From assembly GCA_012064385.1 (NCBI GenBank), contig QRDG01000827.1, positions 372,001 through 436,000 of the forward strand: a stretch of 64,000 bases of DNA, in the 5' to 3' direction. Below are positions 45,152 to 57,028 of this stretch, piece by piece (positions within the stretch are counted from its first letter, which is position 1; each line of letters begins with the position of its first letter). The DNA is from Puccinellia tenuiflora (Eukaryota; Streptophyta; Magnoliopsida; Poales; Poaceae). The translations under genes and the position numbers were made by a program. Under the pieces are notes generated by a model, which saw nothing but the letters and a program-made list of their open reading frames with translations, was not told where the DNA came from and did no database searches.

Positions 45152-48100
45152 ATCCCCCCCATTTTGGTAATTGATGACAATCCCTTTTAAGAGGGTTTAT
45201 ATAATAAATTAAGCAACCTTGCAAGACAAACAAGCAAGGATGCAAGTGCATTAAAGGAAAATGCAATAAAAGCATAAAACCCAAATTCGCTTAAACCCTC
45301 TAAACTTCTCCCCCATTGGCATCGATTGCCGAAATGGGAAGAAAAATTTAGAGAGCCAATATAATATGAGTTCCTCCATAAAGTGTGCATTTCTCAAGAT
45401 ATGAGTGAAATCAAATGCACATATCCATTGCGAATAATTAGAGGGAATCAAACTATATTGAGGATCCAAAGATTTTAAAAGATGAAAACATTCTAAACAT
45501 CTCCACAAAGGAGAAAAGCAATCGAGAAGATCCAAAAAAGAGTTCTAAATAAAGATGGAGAAGCTCCCCAATGTTCATTCACTATTGAGGAGTGCACAAA
45601 TATGGAATCCTCACTCCCCCAAAATCATCTAGAACATGCAACAAGTGCTAGTGTGCATAAAGCAAAACGCAAATCAAAGCACTTGCACCAAAGATATGGT
45701 TGAGCCATAAGAAGATACCAATTTTCAAAGATTCAACATAAGATAGGCCCAATCGAGATAAAAAGAAGATCTTTAAAGGAGTATGTTCACAAGCTTGGGG
45801 ATACCAATTGGAAACTAAAACCAATTGAAAATGCCAAAAGCTAGCGAGAGCATTTAGCCAATAAAAATCAACATGCTCACCATCATAAGCACGAAGTCAA
45901 AGAGCTTCAATAAAACTTGAGTGCGCAAAGATGCAAATTGAAATAAGACAAGCACTCATGAGAAAATTTCTTTTCAAAGGACGAAAGAATCAAAGATAAT
46001 AAACAATGTGACCCAAAAGAAATAGGATACCAATTAAAAGGTGACTCTCTCATATGTATAGGTTTCTAAGTAGACAAATCATTGATGATATACATCCACA
46101 AAGAAACTTGCACATATGAAGTGGTCGATGAAGGGGAGACCGCGGTATCCAAAAGGGAAGTCATGAATATACAAAAGAGATTATTGCATAAAAGCATAGC
46201 ACATAGCTCAAATTTATCTCATTGTATATAAATGAACTTCAAACACATCAAATGCATCACACATATCACTAAGGGAACAAGAGATAGTGAAGATGCTTTG
46301 AGATAGGCAACAAGTATCACAAACAAATAATACCAATTGAAGAAAATGTTTTTGCAATTTCATCACAAATATCACAAAGATAAACCAAGTGAAGGAAATA
46401 ATAAGCCAAAACCACAACAATTGCACATAAAAGCTTTCATGCCAAGAAGCAACCTACACAAGGTTGAGATTAGAAAAGTATGCATGAGGTAGATACTTGT
46501 TACCGAGATACATTGACGATGAAGAAGATGAGAGTTTGTTTATCATCAAAGCTTGAATCCAATAATCACATGGTGAGAACACCTTCCTTATGAATGAGGC
46601 AAGCATCGAATGCATCTCCGTTGTACCTAATACAAAATTCAAGTACAACATGGTTCCCAAACTCATTGGGTCCCATAGTAGTTAGATAAACTACAATATA
46701 TAGGAAATACTCCACATAAATATGTGCATATAGATATGAAATTGAATTTCAAGCACATCTTAGCCGATTTAGGATTCGATGGAGTACACCCTATATATTG
46801 GATCAAGAAAGACATACATGCCATATAATATATAAATTAGAGAATATACAAGCAAAGTCTTTCAAGAACCAAACGAGATACAATTTGGACGAAAACACCA
46901 AGTAAACCAAGAAGAGAGCACACCAAAGTGTGACACAAAAAGGTTGTCCAAATTATATCAAAATCTAAATCAACACATGATTGAATCCAAAACACAACAA
47001 CACATGAAGTGCGATATCAATAGGAATCGAATCAAAACAACACATGATCGATAAGACACCAATTGAAAATAAGATACCAACTAGGAGAAAAGATACCAAG
47101 AAGAGGATAATACTTGACCGGAATCAAGTAAAGTAAAATAAAGCAATAAGGTATCAAAACTCCCACAATAAATATCAATTGAAACAAATATCTATGGAGG
47201 GGATATTAAATTCCAATTAGTACCAATTGAAGGTACCTAGGCAAGGCCAATGAGCATATAAGATAAAAGAAAGAGACATGCTCAAAGGATTTTCTCATTC
47301 AAGGATATAAAACACAAAACGAGAATGAGAAAGCAAACTCCCAAGAGAGAGCAAGGTTACACCAAATAAACCAAACACCCTCTACACTTTTCATGATGGC
47401 ACAAAAGCATCAAGAGAAAAAGATTTGTCTTCCATAAATACGTACGATAGAAATCAAATGCCAATTGAAAGGATCAAATATTGATAGATAGGATAGTGTT
47501 CTAAACAAAAAGGAATGCTCCCCCAAGATTCATGCATTATCTTTGGTATTTGCATTTGAATACAAAATGCACGCACAAGGGATCATTACTCTTCATATTT
47601 TATTTACAACACTAAACACTACCAATTGAAAATTAGGATCCATGCAAGAGACAAGGAAGGCAAAGGGAGTAAAAACAAAAATACTTGGCAATAAATAAGG
47701 CAATTCAACGCAAGAGCCAATATGAGGATGAACAAAAATATTCTACCACAAATGTGAATATCAATTGTCCGAGGACAATGAGTATAAGGAAATATTATCC
47801 CGGTGAGTAGAGATATACAAGTTCATCCTCACACGATAAAACATATGGCAAGGGATAAGAATTAAAACACCATATATTAATAAAGTTTGTTGGTAGTTTC
47901 AACTATTCAAACCAACCGGCAAGGCCATGGTTAGAATAATATGGAACAAATGGTTTCTCAAATAATATATGGAAATGCATATTAGAGAAAACCACACCAA
48001 GCAAACTCACACAAACAAGAGCCAAAAGATAACCAAAAGGAAAATTGGAACTTGTTCGAGCAAACCTGCCACATAGGAATAAGATAATTTACAATATCAA

Positions 48101-48739
48101 ATCTAAGTGGCAAACCTCAAATGTTCACATTTTTATGGGATTGCAATATGCACATAGCTCACTACTCCCCCATAATGTGATAATCATTTATTTTTAAACA
48201 AGAGGCAAATAAAAACCAACTAGAGAAATTAATGGACAAATTAGAATTTGAATTTCTCATGACTATGACATACCACATAGTTACTAGATAATGTTGAAAT
48301 ATCAATACTAGGTGGTGTGCCTCATGAACACACATTTTTAGGTTTGTGAAGTGCACAAAACATATCACTCCCCCAAAATTGGATAGTCCATTAATATCTC
48401 AAAAGAGCCAAATGCCCACACAAGATCCAATAAAGCTCAAAAAACAAGTTACACATACATGATACACAACTAACATACCCAACCTTGAATAACAAGACAA
48501 GTAAGAAAGTAGCATATCACATACAAGCACGTGCTAGGAACAAAACTAACACATGCAAGGGAGCACGCAACTTTCAATGTATATATATATAATGTAAATA
48601 CAAGTTACCGCAAGGAGGAACATAGGATATGAGATAGAGCAATATATTCCACTTGACTTGGCTTGAGAAAATATAACCATGAAGATCCCTTAATTCTTCC
48701 AAAAGTAGCGAAGTCTCCAATGTCCTCCACAAACACCTA
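45152..48739 (-). other. Noncoding region of Copia element
   Basis: A-rich on the plus strand, with no supported frame where Copia pol should be. About ten copies of a motif near TACCAATTGAAA lie between 45714 and 47770. In element sense this is TTTCAATTGGTA. Confidence 0.75.
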
Positions 48740-51062
48740 TTGATCAAGTTTGAGCTTGTTGGTCCCCAACCAAGTTGGGTCCTAAGAAGTTAGTCACAAT
48801 AGGCTTGGGAACCCAAATGGTTCTTTTCTTGACACCACTTTGAGTCCCCACATATTTGGCAAACACATTGCCAATTCTATCCTTCCTAAGAGAATATGCA
48901 TCATTAATAATGATAGGGTTGGATGAGGTATTGTTAGTGCATGAAGAAGCAAAATGGCCCTTGCCACGACAAAGATAGTAACATCGACTCTTCTTTTTCT
49001 TCTTAATAGGCTACTCAACTTGAGGAGCATTGGCTTGAGTCTTCTTAGGAGGTGGCCGTTGTTCAACTCGTGGTTGAGCATGAGATTGAACAAGAGGCCG
49101 CTTCCCTAGTTGCTTCTCACTAAGAGGCTTCTTCTTCATTGGGCAATCCCGAACATGGTGCCCTTCTAGCTTGCACTTGAAGCAAATGATCTTGGCTGGA
49201 TTCTTGATTTGAACTTGGCCCTTCTTCTTCTTCTTCTTCTCAACCTTGGACTTGTTCTTGTTGTTGGAGTTGAATCCAAGTCCACTCTTGTCATTGGGGG
49301 ATTGTTGCACACTCAACATGTTGTCAAGTGCACTCTTCCCTTCATGACGCTTTTCCAAGCCTTTCTTCAAAGAAGCGACTTGGGCCTTGAGGTCTTTTAT
49401 TTCCTCTACATGGTTAGTGGCAACAAAAGTACTAGAGGAAGTAGAAGCTTCATTGGTATAGCAACAAGGCAAGGAATGTAATTCATCACATGATCTACTA
49501 ACATTTTGAGTGGACGAACTACTAGGACTAGCACATGGCAATATAGCATTTTTAGTTAAAATTGTGCTATTATCCACATGAGGCTCACCAGATGTTACCT
49601 TGGTAGTGATAGCCTCATGAGCTAACTTTAGACTAGCATGGGATGCTAGAAGATCATCATTAGAGCTAGAGAGCTTTTCATGACTTTCTTTCAATTTACC
49701 ATGCTTGCTAGTTAGCAACTCAAGTTGAGCCTTTAGCTCAACATTCTCCTTCAAAATAGATGCTTCACAAGAAGTGTAGTTAGTAGCACACGCATCATTA
49801 ATATTAGGAATGGAAGAAGACATAACAAGCTCATCATTTTTAGATAGTTGAGTTTGGAGTTGATCATGAGACAAGATAAGGAGAGAGTGTTCACACTCCA
49901 AAGCCTTTTGAGCTTTGTCACGTCTCTCTATATCCTCAATTAGTCTAGCATTGCCAACACCAAATTAAACCTTTTCCTTTTTAAGCACTTTATATTTGGT
50001 AATGGCATGGTCACGTTCTTCAATAAGTTTAGCAATAATAGCATTGTGTGACCCCTCAATATTCTCAAGTTACTCTTCAAGAGAAACCCGAGAGTCTCAT
50101 GCTCTTCCTCAAGGGCATTTTCTAAAGATAGTTTTTTCATTCGCATCCTCTCTTTTAATCCTTCCCTTTTCTTCAAGGCTAGCTTCCAAAGCCTTAATAG
50201 TATCCCCGCGCTCAACAAGGGTGCTCATGATTTCATAGAGGTTATCACAAGCATTTTTATTCTTTGAAAGAGCCTTAAGAACCATTAGACCTTTATTATG
50301 AAGGAGAGCATCATCATTATTATTATCATCATCATCATTACTTGAAGATTTAGCCATAAGGCAAAAGATGGTTGATAACGAAGAGCAATTAATTAAAGAA
50401 CTACTCAAGTTCACATATGTTCCATAGAAATTGGGTTTCCTCTATATTATTACCAATACAAGGATTAGAGGGAACACAAGCATTTTTATCATGGCAACAA
50501 GAAAAGGGAAGCATATCATCAAGAGATTTATCCATGCAATTTTTGGATGAGATGCAAGGACTATCAACACTAGCATGTATGACATTTGGAGTGCTAAAAG
50601 AGTTTAAGTTCAAAGATAGAGTATTGCAATGAGATAGAGATGAAGTATAATCAATAGAATATTCACCATCAACAAAGCAATTTCTATCACCACTCACCAT
50701 ATCATTACCTTGTGACAAATCACATGTTGGTGAAGTGGACGAAGATGAGAACTCATCACGGCCGGAGGTGGAGGGAGAACAATCATCCTCAATAGTATTG
50801 GACACTCCATATTTATCTTGAAACTTGGTCCAAAGCTCATGAGCGTTCCGGAAAGGCATGATTGACTCAATCACTACATCGCTCAAAACACATATAAGAC
50901 CATTAGATGCTAGATTATCGAGATAAGAGTTTTTATCATCCTCAAAAGACAAAATTTGGGAGTCCTTTGGAGGATAAAAACCCATATCTACAATACTCTT
51001 TAAAATTGGGACTATGTCCCTAAAAAGATTAAGCATGCGAATTTTCCATACATCATAATTTG
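48740..51062 (-). pseudogene. SIRE-type Copia gag, broken
   Basis: N-terminal start deleted. At 51062 the frame enters at NYDVWKIRMLNLFRD, then NAHELWTKFQDKYG (Copia gag core). After several frame changes come acidic and coiled-coil segments (50414-50109; 49901-49300: LKAQLELLTSKHGKLKES) and a CX2CX4HX4C zinc knuckle (CFKCKLEGHHVRDC, about 49160). A second Cys/His block follows near 48960 (CRGKGHFASSC). The C-terminus (KRTIWVPKP-type) ends near 48740. Long coiled-coil gags with two knuckles are usual in SIRE/Maximus elements. A stop at 50401 and at least two further frame changes make it non-functional. Confidence 0.8.
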
Positions 51063-51329
51063 TTCTATATCAGGGCATGAAAATTTATATTCACGATAAG
51101 AAGCAATTATAGGATCACTATTATACTTGCATTGATAGTGGGAATGTTTAATAGCTCTTCTATTGCAACAAGTTACATCATGTAATTCACAAAACTGAAT
51201 AGCCATTTTGTGAAGAGCTTCAAGCAATTTACGCATTCTTGTTCCCTCTTCGGTTGATTCATATTCAAAGTAGGCTTCCATATTTTTAACATAACCATTA
51301 GGCATAGACATTCCAGAAAGTTTCTCCAT
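51012..51329 (-). pseudogene. 5' part of element-specific protein, sense copy, truncated
   Basis: The frame from 51329 (MEKLSGMSMPNGYVKNMEAY) runs through LLEALHKMAIQFCELHDVTC to CPDIEQ at about 51063. It then reads into Copia gag DNA out of frame. The same protein segment is present, inverted, at 56482-56768. No known domain; several Cys and His. This copy shows the original orientation relative to the PBS. Confidence 0.6.
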
Positions 51330-51567
51330 CTTTTTTTGTGTTTTGATATATAAAACTGAAAATAGAACTAAACTAAATGCAAAACTAAAAGTAAATATAA
51401 GAAAAACTCACAACCAAACAAGTTAAAGAGGAAAACCTCCCCAAGCTTAGACGATTCAAGATGTAAAACAAACAAAAAGAAATGCAGAACTGAAAATAAA
51501 TATCTAGTGCAAACAAGAATAAAAACTTAAGCGCTACACTCCCCGGCAACAGCGCCAAAAAAGTACT

Positions 51568-53090
51568 TGATAACCCCCAAGAGAAGGGGATCACTGTAGC
51601 ACCTCTCAATGTGGAAGTAGGGTATCGATCCGCAGGAGCAAGAAGGAAAAGTAATCTATTCCCTACAACTAAAGTGTCACAAGTTTTAGTTGATTATGCA
51701 CTAAACAGGTTTAAAGAACAAGATGGTTGATTTAATGGATGGAAGTTTAATGTAACAAAACAAGAATGTAGAAGTGTCCCAATCCTCTTCAATGCAAGAG
51801 GACAAGACAAAGGTTCTCTCTTATAGGAACAATGGACATGGGTTCATGGGTTCACTCAATCCTCTCTCCCATCTATGGTGATTATCATGTTATAGATAAA
51901 AAGTTCACACAATTGTCATGCTTTAATGGTAAACTTCTATGACGGCTACAGTCCTAAAACACATAGTTGAAAGAAATAATCATTTGTGTTGCTAGGTCAC
52001 CCTCGTAAGGCTAGCCTGGTTTGCTGTCACTCCCACATCATACTTCTTCCTTTTTACCCCCGGATAAAGGATGTTGGGTTGTATTGTGTCACTCAATACA
52101 TATGCCATTGTCGTCTCGGCCATCCCGTACCTACATACATCATACTTCTTAATGGACAATATTCTAAACACTAGTGCAATGATTCATATTTCGTGTGCAT
52201 GACCACATCTCTGTCATCAACCGACACTTGGTGGTGTCAATCACCTCATGACAAGGATAAACAAGGCATTATGCATAAATCAAACCATCACATGCATCAT
52301 AAAATATCTCCAAAGTATGACAAGTCATAAAAGATCCAACACAACGGTAAATGCATAACAAATATCATCTCATACCACAATATCCACCATAGGAATTACA
52401 TAGATAGATCCATACTCATGCAAGGCATATCATATGGACTTCAACAATGATCATACATAGAGAGATTAGATCAAGTTACCACCACAAACCCAAAGTCCAG
52501 GGGGTGGACTACTCCCCCTTCATCATGGTGATGACGGTGGAGATGTTGGAGAAGATGGAGACCACCCCGGCAGCACCCCGCTGGAGTTTTCCCCCTCCAA
52601 TCTGTAGCTTCAGGTCTCTGTTTCGTGGTTTCTGTGTTTCGGCGGCACTCCCCTCTGGAAAACGTCGGGGGCTATTTTTATAGTCATTTTTAGGTCAAAA
52701 GGAAGCTTCGGGAAGAAAGATCGACGGCAACGGAGCCACGAGGGCCAAAAGGGTGGGTCCCACGCGGCCAAAGAATCTAGCCGCGTGGGCCTATGCCTTT
52801 GGGCCTTCGGGCCTCCACTTTTTCGCTTCCTTCGCTCCTACGTCTTCTTCCTTCCAAAAAATGATCCTCGTAAATTTTCAGGTCAATTGGACGTCGTTTG
52901 GGTCCCTAAAACATCAAAATATAGAAAATAGGGTTTTCTGCCAGTACAGGGTTAATTCCAGAAAAATAGGAAAACTGTGAAATCTTCCCAAAATCATTAT
53001 AAAACAATGATATAACCCTTATATGATGCAAATATGATTGAAATATAAGTAATATAATGCAAAGTTCATGTATGCATTTTACATGCATCA
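51568..53090 (-). repeat. LTR, left copy of tandem Gypsy element
   Basis: 1523 bp, plus-strand ends TGATAACCCC and CATGCATCA. Partner 57029-58553. It has a TATA-type box on the minus strand at about 52672-52684 (CTATAAAAATAG) and a GC-rich dyad (CCACGCGGCC...GGCCGCGTGG type, about 52760-52790). Confidence 0.92.
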
Positions 53091-55524
53091 ACATCCCCAA
53101 GCTTAACCTATACTCGTCCTCGAGTATAAAGGTGATAAAACCAACATGGACTTTGCATTTTAAGACTATCAATGGATATCAAAGATGATTACTATTGCTA
53201 CATAAAGTCAAATGATTCATTCTTTAAAGGAGTAGCAATATTGCAAGACAGATTATAAAGTGATATCAATTACTCAATGCATGGATGTTCAATGATAATT
53301 CACAAAGTGCAACATAGAAGAAAGTACTGTGGACCAAATGTATGCATAATGAAAAGTAAAAACATCCTATAATGGTCATAGAGTACTCTTGTAAAACTGA
53401 ATATAAAAGGTGGACACTTTGGAAAGATATATATATGACTAGAAGTAAAACATGAATAAGTTTCATCTAACTTCCAAATGCTTCTGCTTAAGTCATGTTC
53501 GCAATGTGGTATTCATTGGTGTCAAGCTCTCATTACCCCTATCATAGCATCTTGAATGGTTAAAGTTTAAAGTGAAAGCAAATATGAGTAGTGTGCTTGA
53601 CAAAGTATGGGTTGAAATCTTCATGCCACGTGAATACGAGTACCTACACCATGGTGTTACTCAATTTGGGCTACCAAGCAAGTTCAAGTTAAATCATTGT
53701 AAAAATAGCATCATAAATAGGATCAACTGGGGTACCTCTTGTCCCAGGACATGAAACAAGCCCATGTCAAAATGACAAGACAAACAAACATGGTGAACAA
53801 TCTCAACACCCTTTTTATTTACTATTGATATAGCTTTTTTATTATGAGGTGCATCACTGAAGGTTCACAATAGCATGTAAGTAAATTTCCACCATGAATG
53901 ATGCATGGCTTAGATTAGCGGCCCAGGTGTCTCTCTAGCCATTTATACAAACTACTTAAACTTACTTAGTTTCCACATTTATTTGGCACTATGATAGGCA
54001 TCCGTAAACAAAAGAACATGATATCAACTAAATATAATTAAGAACATGTTGAAAGCTTGCCATGTGACAGCACATATGGCTAACCCCCAACCAAGACTTT
54101 TTTCAATCTCACAGCTTCATAATTTTAATCACAATGGTTCATGTTTATTATGTGCAATAAAAGTAAGGTGTGCATCAAGTTCGTGAGAGCTTTTTAACCA
54201 ACTTTCCCGTAACAATCAATAACAAAAGCTTTTAATTCATAGGTATAGATAATACAAAATAACATGATAAACATACTCGGAATAGCATAAAGCTAATAGG
54301 TAGATATGGTGGACTCACTGGAAAAACTTTGGTTGAAGGTGTTGGAAAACAAGTTTTTACTTGTTGGAATTTTTGGGCTAGCAAAAGGGAGAAAGTTGAC
54401 CGTATAAATGCATGCACAAGTGTCCATAGAACTAACCAATCCATGTTAAACAAAGTAAAGTAACATTCAGCATCAAAACATGAATAAGAGATAGCTCTTG
54501 ATAAAACACTTGCAAATTAACACTCATTAAAAGGCACATGAATCATGCAACTATATGTATCTTTTTAAATCAACTCAAATATCCCTATCCCAATATTTTT
54601 AATAGCATCCAACTTAATTCAACCCAAATTTCCAGTAGCTCTCTCATATATAAATGATAGTGGTGGTCTTAAGACAAACAAAAATCAAACTAAAAGACGC
54701 TCCAAGTTTATGCGATAAAGTGCATTGATCAAAAAATAGAAGTTAGACGTGTGCAAACCGAGAGTGTGTTGGTCCAGTGGTGTTGTCTTCACATCCCCAA
54801 GCTTATGTTCTTCACCATCCTTGGATAGCTCTTGGTGCATATCCTCTAATCCCTGTGAAAAAACTTCAAAACACTGTTTCTCCCATTTCTTTTCTGTGGG
54901 GTGACATTAGTAGTGATAGACAAATGAATTACTTGCTGCATAGAATCCTTAGACAAAAATTCATATTAATGTCCAGAGAGTGTATAATGTTGTATGCCTA
55001 CTTATAAAATTAATTGGATAAAAAAGATTCAAGTTAACAGTTCAAAGAATGCATCAAACAAAATGGGACAGAATCTGTCCAGAAAATTAGCAGCCGCGAA
55101 ACACATTTTTCTACCAGACTTAAACATGTCTAAAAATTCTGAAAACATTCGGGCATACAGAGGATGAAAAGTTGTAGTTACAGTAAAAATATGAGCTCAT
55201 TCGGAGTTACAGATTAGGAATGAAAAATTATACCGTGCATAGATTCGTGCTGGAATAAAATCTCCGAATGCAAATAGCAACTTTTTCATACCAAAATAGG
55301 TAAAACTTGGCACTTTATTTAGACTCTATTAAACACTAAGATGAAAAATTTATTACTATGGAGTAAAATGGCTACTAAATACCAGGGTCCCAAGGCGTGC
55401 CCATGCCAATCAAGATAATGATCAAGTCAAAGCATGGCAAAAAGCAACACAAGATATGGAAACAATAGCAACGAAGTCTTACTTTCTTCCTATGCATGGG
55501 CATTTTATAGATGAATGAATCACA
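53091..55524 (-). other. Noncoding 3' internal region of tandem Gypsy element
   Basis: Begins with the PPT (53091-53105, plus strand ACATCCCCAAGCTTA). No supported frame in 2.4 kb. A second PPT-like copy lies at 54791-54805. Confidence 0.65.
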
Positions 55525-56447
55525 TCACACAAAGGTATAACCACGCATATTACCAGTTGATGTATACAACCTATAATTTTCACAAGCATAAGGAGGGCAC
55601 TTGTCACCTCCTCTTTCGTAGTAGTTGCAATCACTAGAAGCAAATTCATCAATATCACTATGTGGATCATGCAACTTAGATAATTTAAGCACATAAAGAG
55701 GGTCCTTGATTTTGTTATGGAATTCATTAGCATGCTTTCCTCTTTCAAAATAATTGCAGGAAACATCATAAACATTATTGTTGTGGGTGTAATGGTTACT
55801 AGTGCAAGATAATTTCAGCCCACATATGTACTTTTCAACATATAAAAGCATCTCCTCCATGGTGTGAATAGGAGAATTCAAAAATAAAGTAGGACTCTCA
55901 TGAGTAAGAGTACCATCACAAACAGCAAGTATATCATTTTTATCCTCACATAAATTTGTAACAACTTCTAAACATTGAGGATTATCAATAAGTGTAGGAC
56001 CATCATCTAAAGCATTATCATATAGCATATTTAAACAACACTCCTCATTATCATCAATAAGTTCACTAGTAGCATCATTAAAAAGTAAAGGAGCATTATT
56101 AGTTTCATCATAATAGCATGGATTATCATATAGGACTATAGAATTATTAGTTTGACACTCATCATGACATGGGTTCTCATAAATAACAAAAGATTTTGAG
56201 TTTGAGTGCTACTATCAAATGTTGATGGTGAAGTTGGGAGATCCAACTCTTCCCCAAGCTTAGGTTGGAACATATCCATTTCAATCTCCTCTTCACATTC
56301 TTCCTCTTCCAAGCTTATGTTTTCATCATCCTCTTCCTGCAAAATATTAGTACTTTCCATGGAAGAAAGAATTCTTTCTTTAACATAAACATTGTCAATA
56401 AATTCTTTTTTGCAAAGTTGGAGAATAATAGAAATTTGTACTTTCAT
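55525..56447 (-). pseudogene. Element-specific acidic Cys-rich protein, unrecognised
   Basis: Two minus-strand frames (56447-56136 and 56028-55525) form one protein with a frame change near 56140-56160. Visible features: an acidic run (LEEEECEEEIEMDM), recurring YDN-, NPC- and CNY-containing blocks, and tyrosine-rich CNYFERG and CNYYERGG motifs towards the end. No gag, protease, RT, integrase or envelope motif. It follows the segment 56482-56768 and probably belongs to the same original gene, which began MEKLSGMS. Seen in what looks like a non-autonomous family; function unknown. Confidence 0.5.
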
Positions 56448-56481
56448 TACACGAGCTTCATGACTAGTTGTAAGAAATTTA

Positions 56482-56768
56482 TCAATATGCCTAACGGTTA
56501 TGTTAAAAATATGGAAGCCTACTTTGAATATGAATCAACTGAAGAGGGAACAAGAATGCGTAAATTGCTTGAAGCTCTTCACAAAATGGCTATTCAGTTT
56601 TGTGAATTACATGATGTAACTTGTTGCAATAGAAGAGCTGTTAAACATTCCCACTATCAATGCAAGTATAATAGTGATCCTATAATTGCTTGTTATCGTG
56701 AAGATAAATTTGCATGCCCTGATATAGAACAAGTTGATAAATATATTGCTTATGTTGGAGCCCGTGAG
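56482..56768 (+). repeat. Inverted segment of the element-specific gene
   Basis: Relative to 51063-51305, this 287-bp segment is reversed: the coding strand is plus (PNGYVKNMEAYFEYESTEEG), while both flanks keep the minus orientation. The breakpoint on the right is just before ATAGACATTCCAGAAAG, which is shared with 51306 onwards. Confidence 0.8.
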
Positions 56769-57000
56769 ATAGACATTCCAGAAAGTTTCTCCATCTTTTT
56801 TTGTGTTTTGATATATAAAACTGAAAATAGAACTAAACTAAATGCAAAACTGAAAGTAAATATAAGAAAAACTCACAACCAAACAAGTTAAAGAGGGAAA
56901 CCTCCCCAAGCTTAGACAATTGCAAGATGTAAAACAAACAAAATGCAGAACTGAAAATAAATATCTAGTGCAAACAAGAATAAAAACTTAAGCGCTACGC

Positions 57001-57020
57001 TCCCCGGCAACGGCGCCAGA
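57001..57020 (-). other. Primer binding site of tandem Gypsy element
   Basis: The minus strand reads TCTGGCGCCGTTGCCGGGGA near the LTR edge at 57029. The second copy near 51538-51558 is mutated (GGCAACAGCGCCAAA on the plus strand). Confidence 0.8.
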
Positions 57021-57028
57021 AAAGGACT

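Noticed and set aside
56265..56891. 208-codon plus-strand ORF as a gene
   Set aside because: It is the inverted segment of the minus-strand element gene read together with flanking noncoding sequence.
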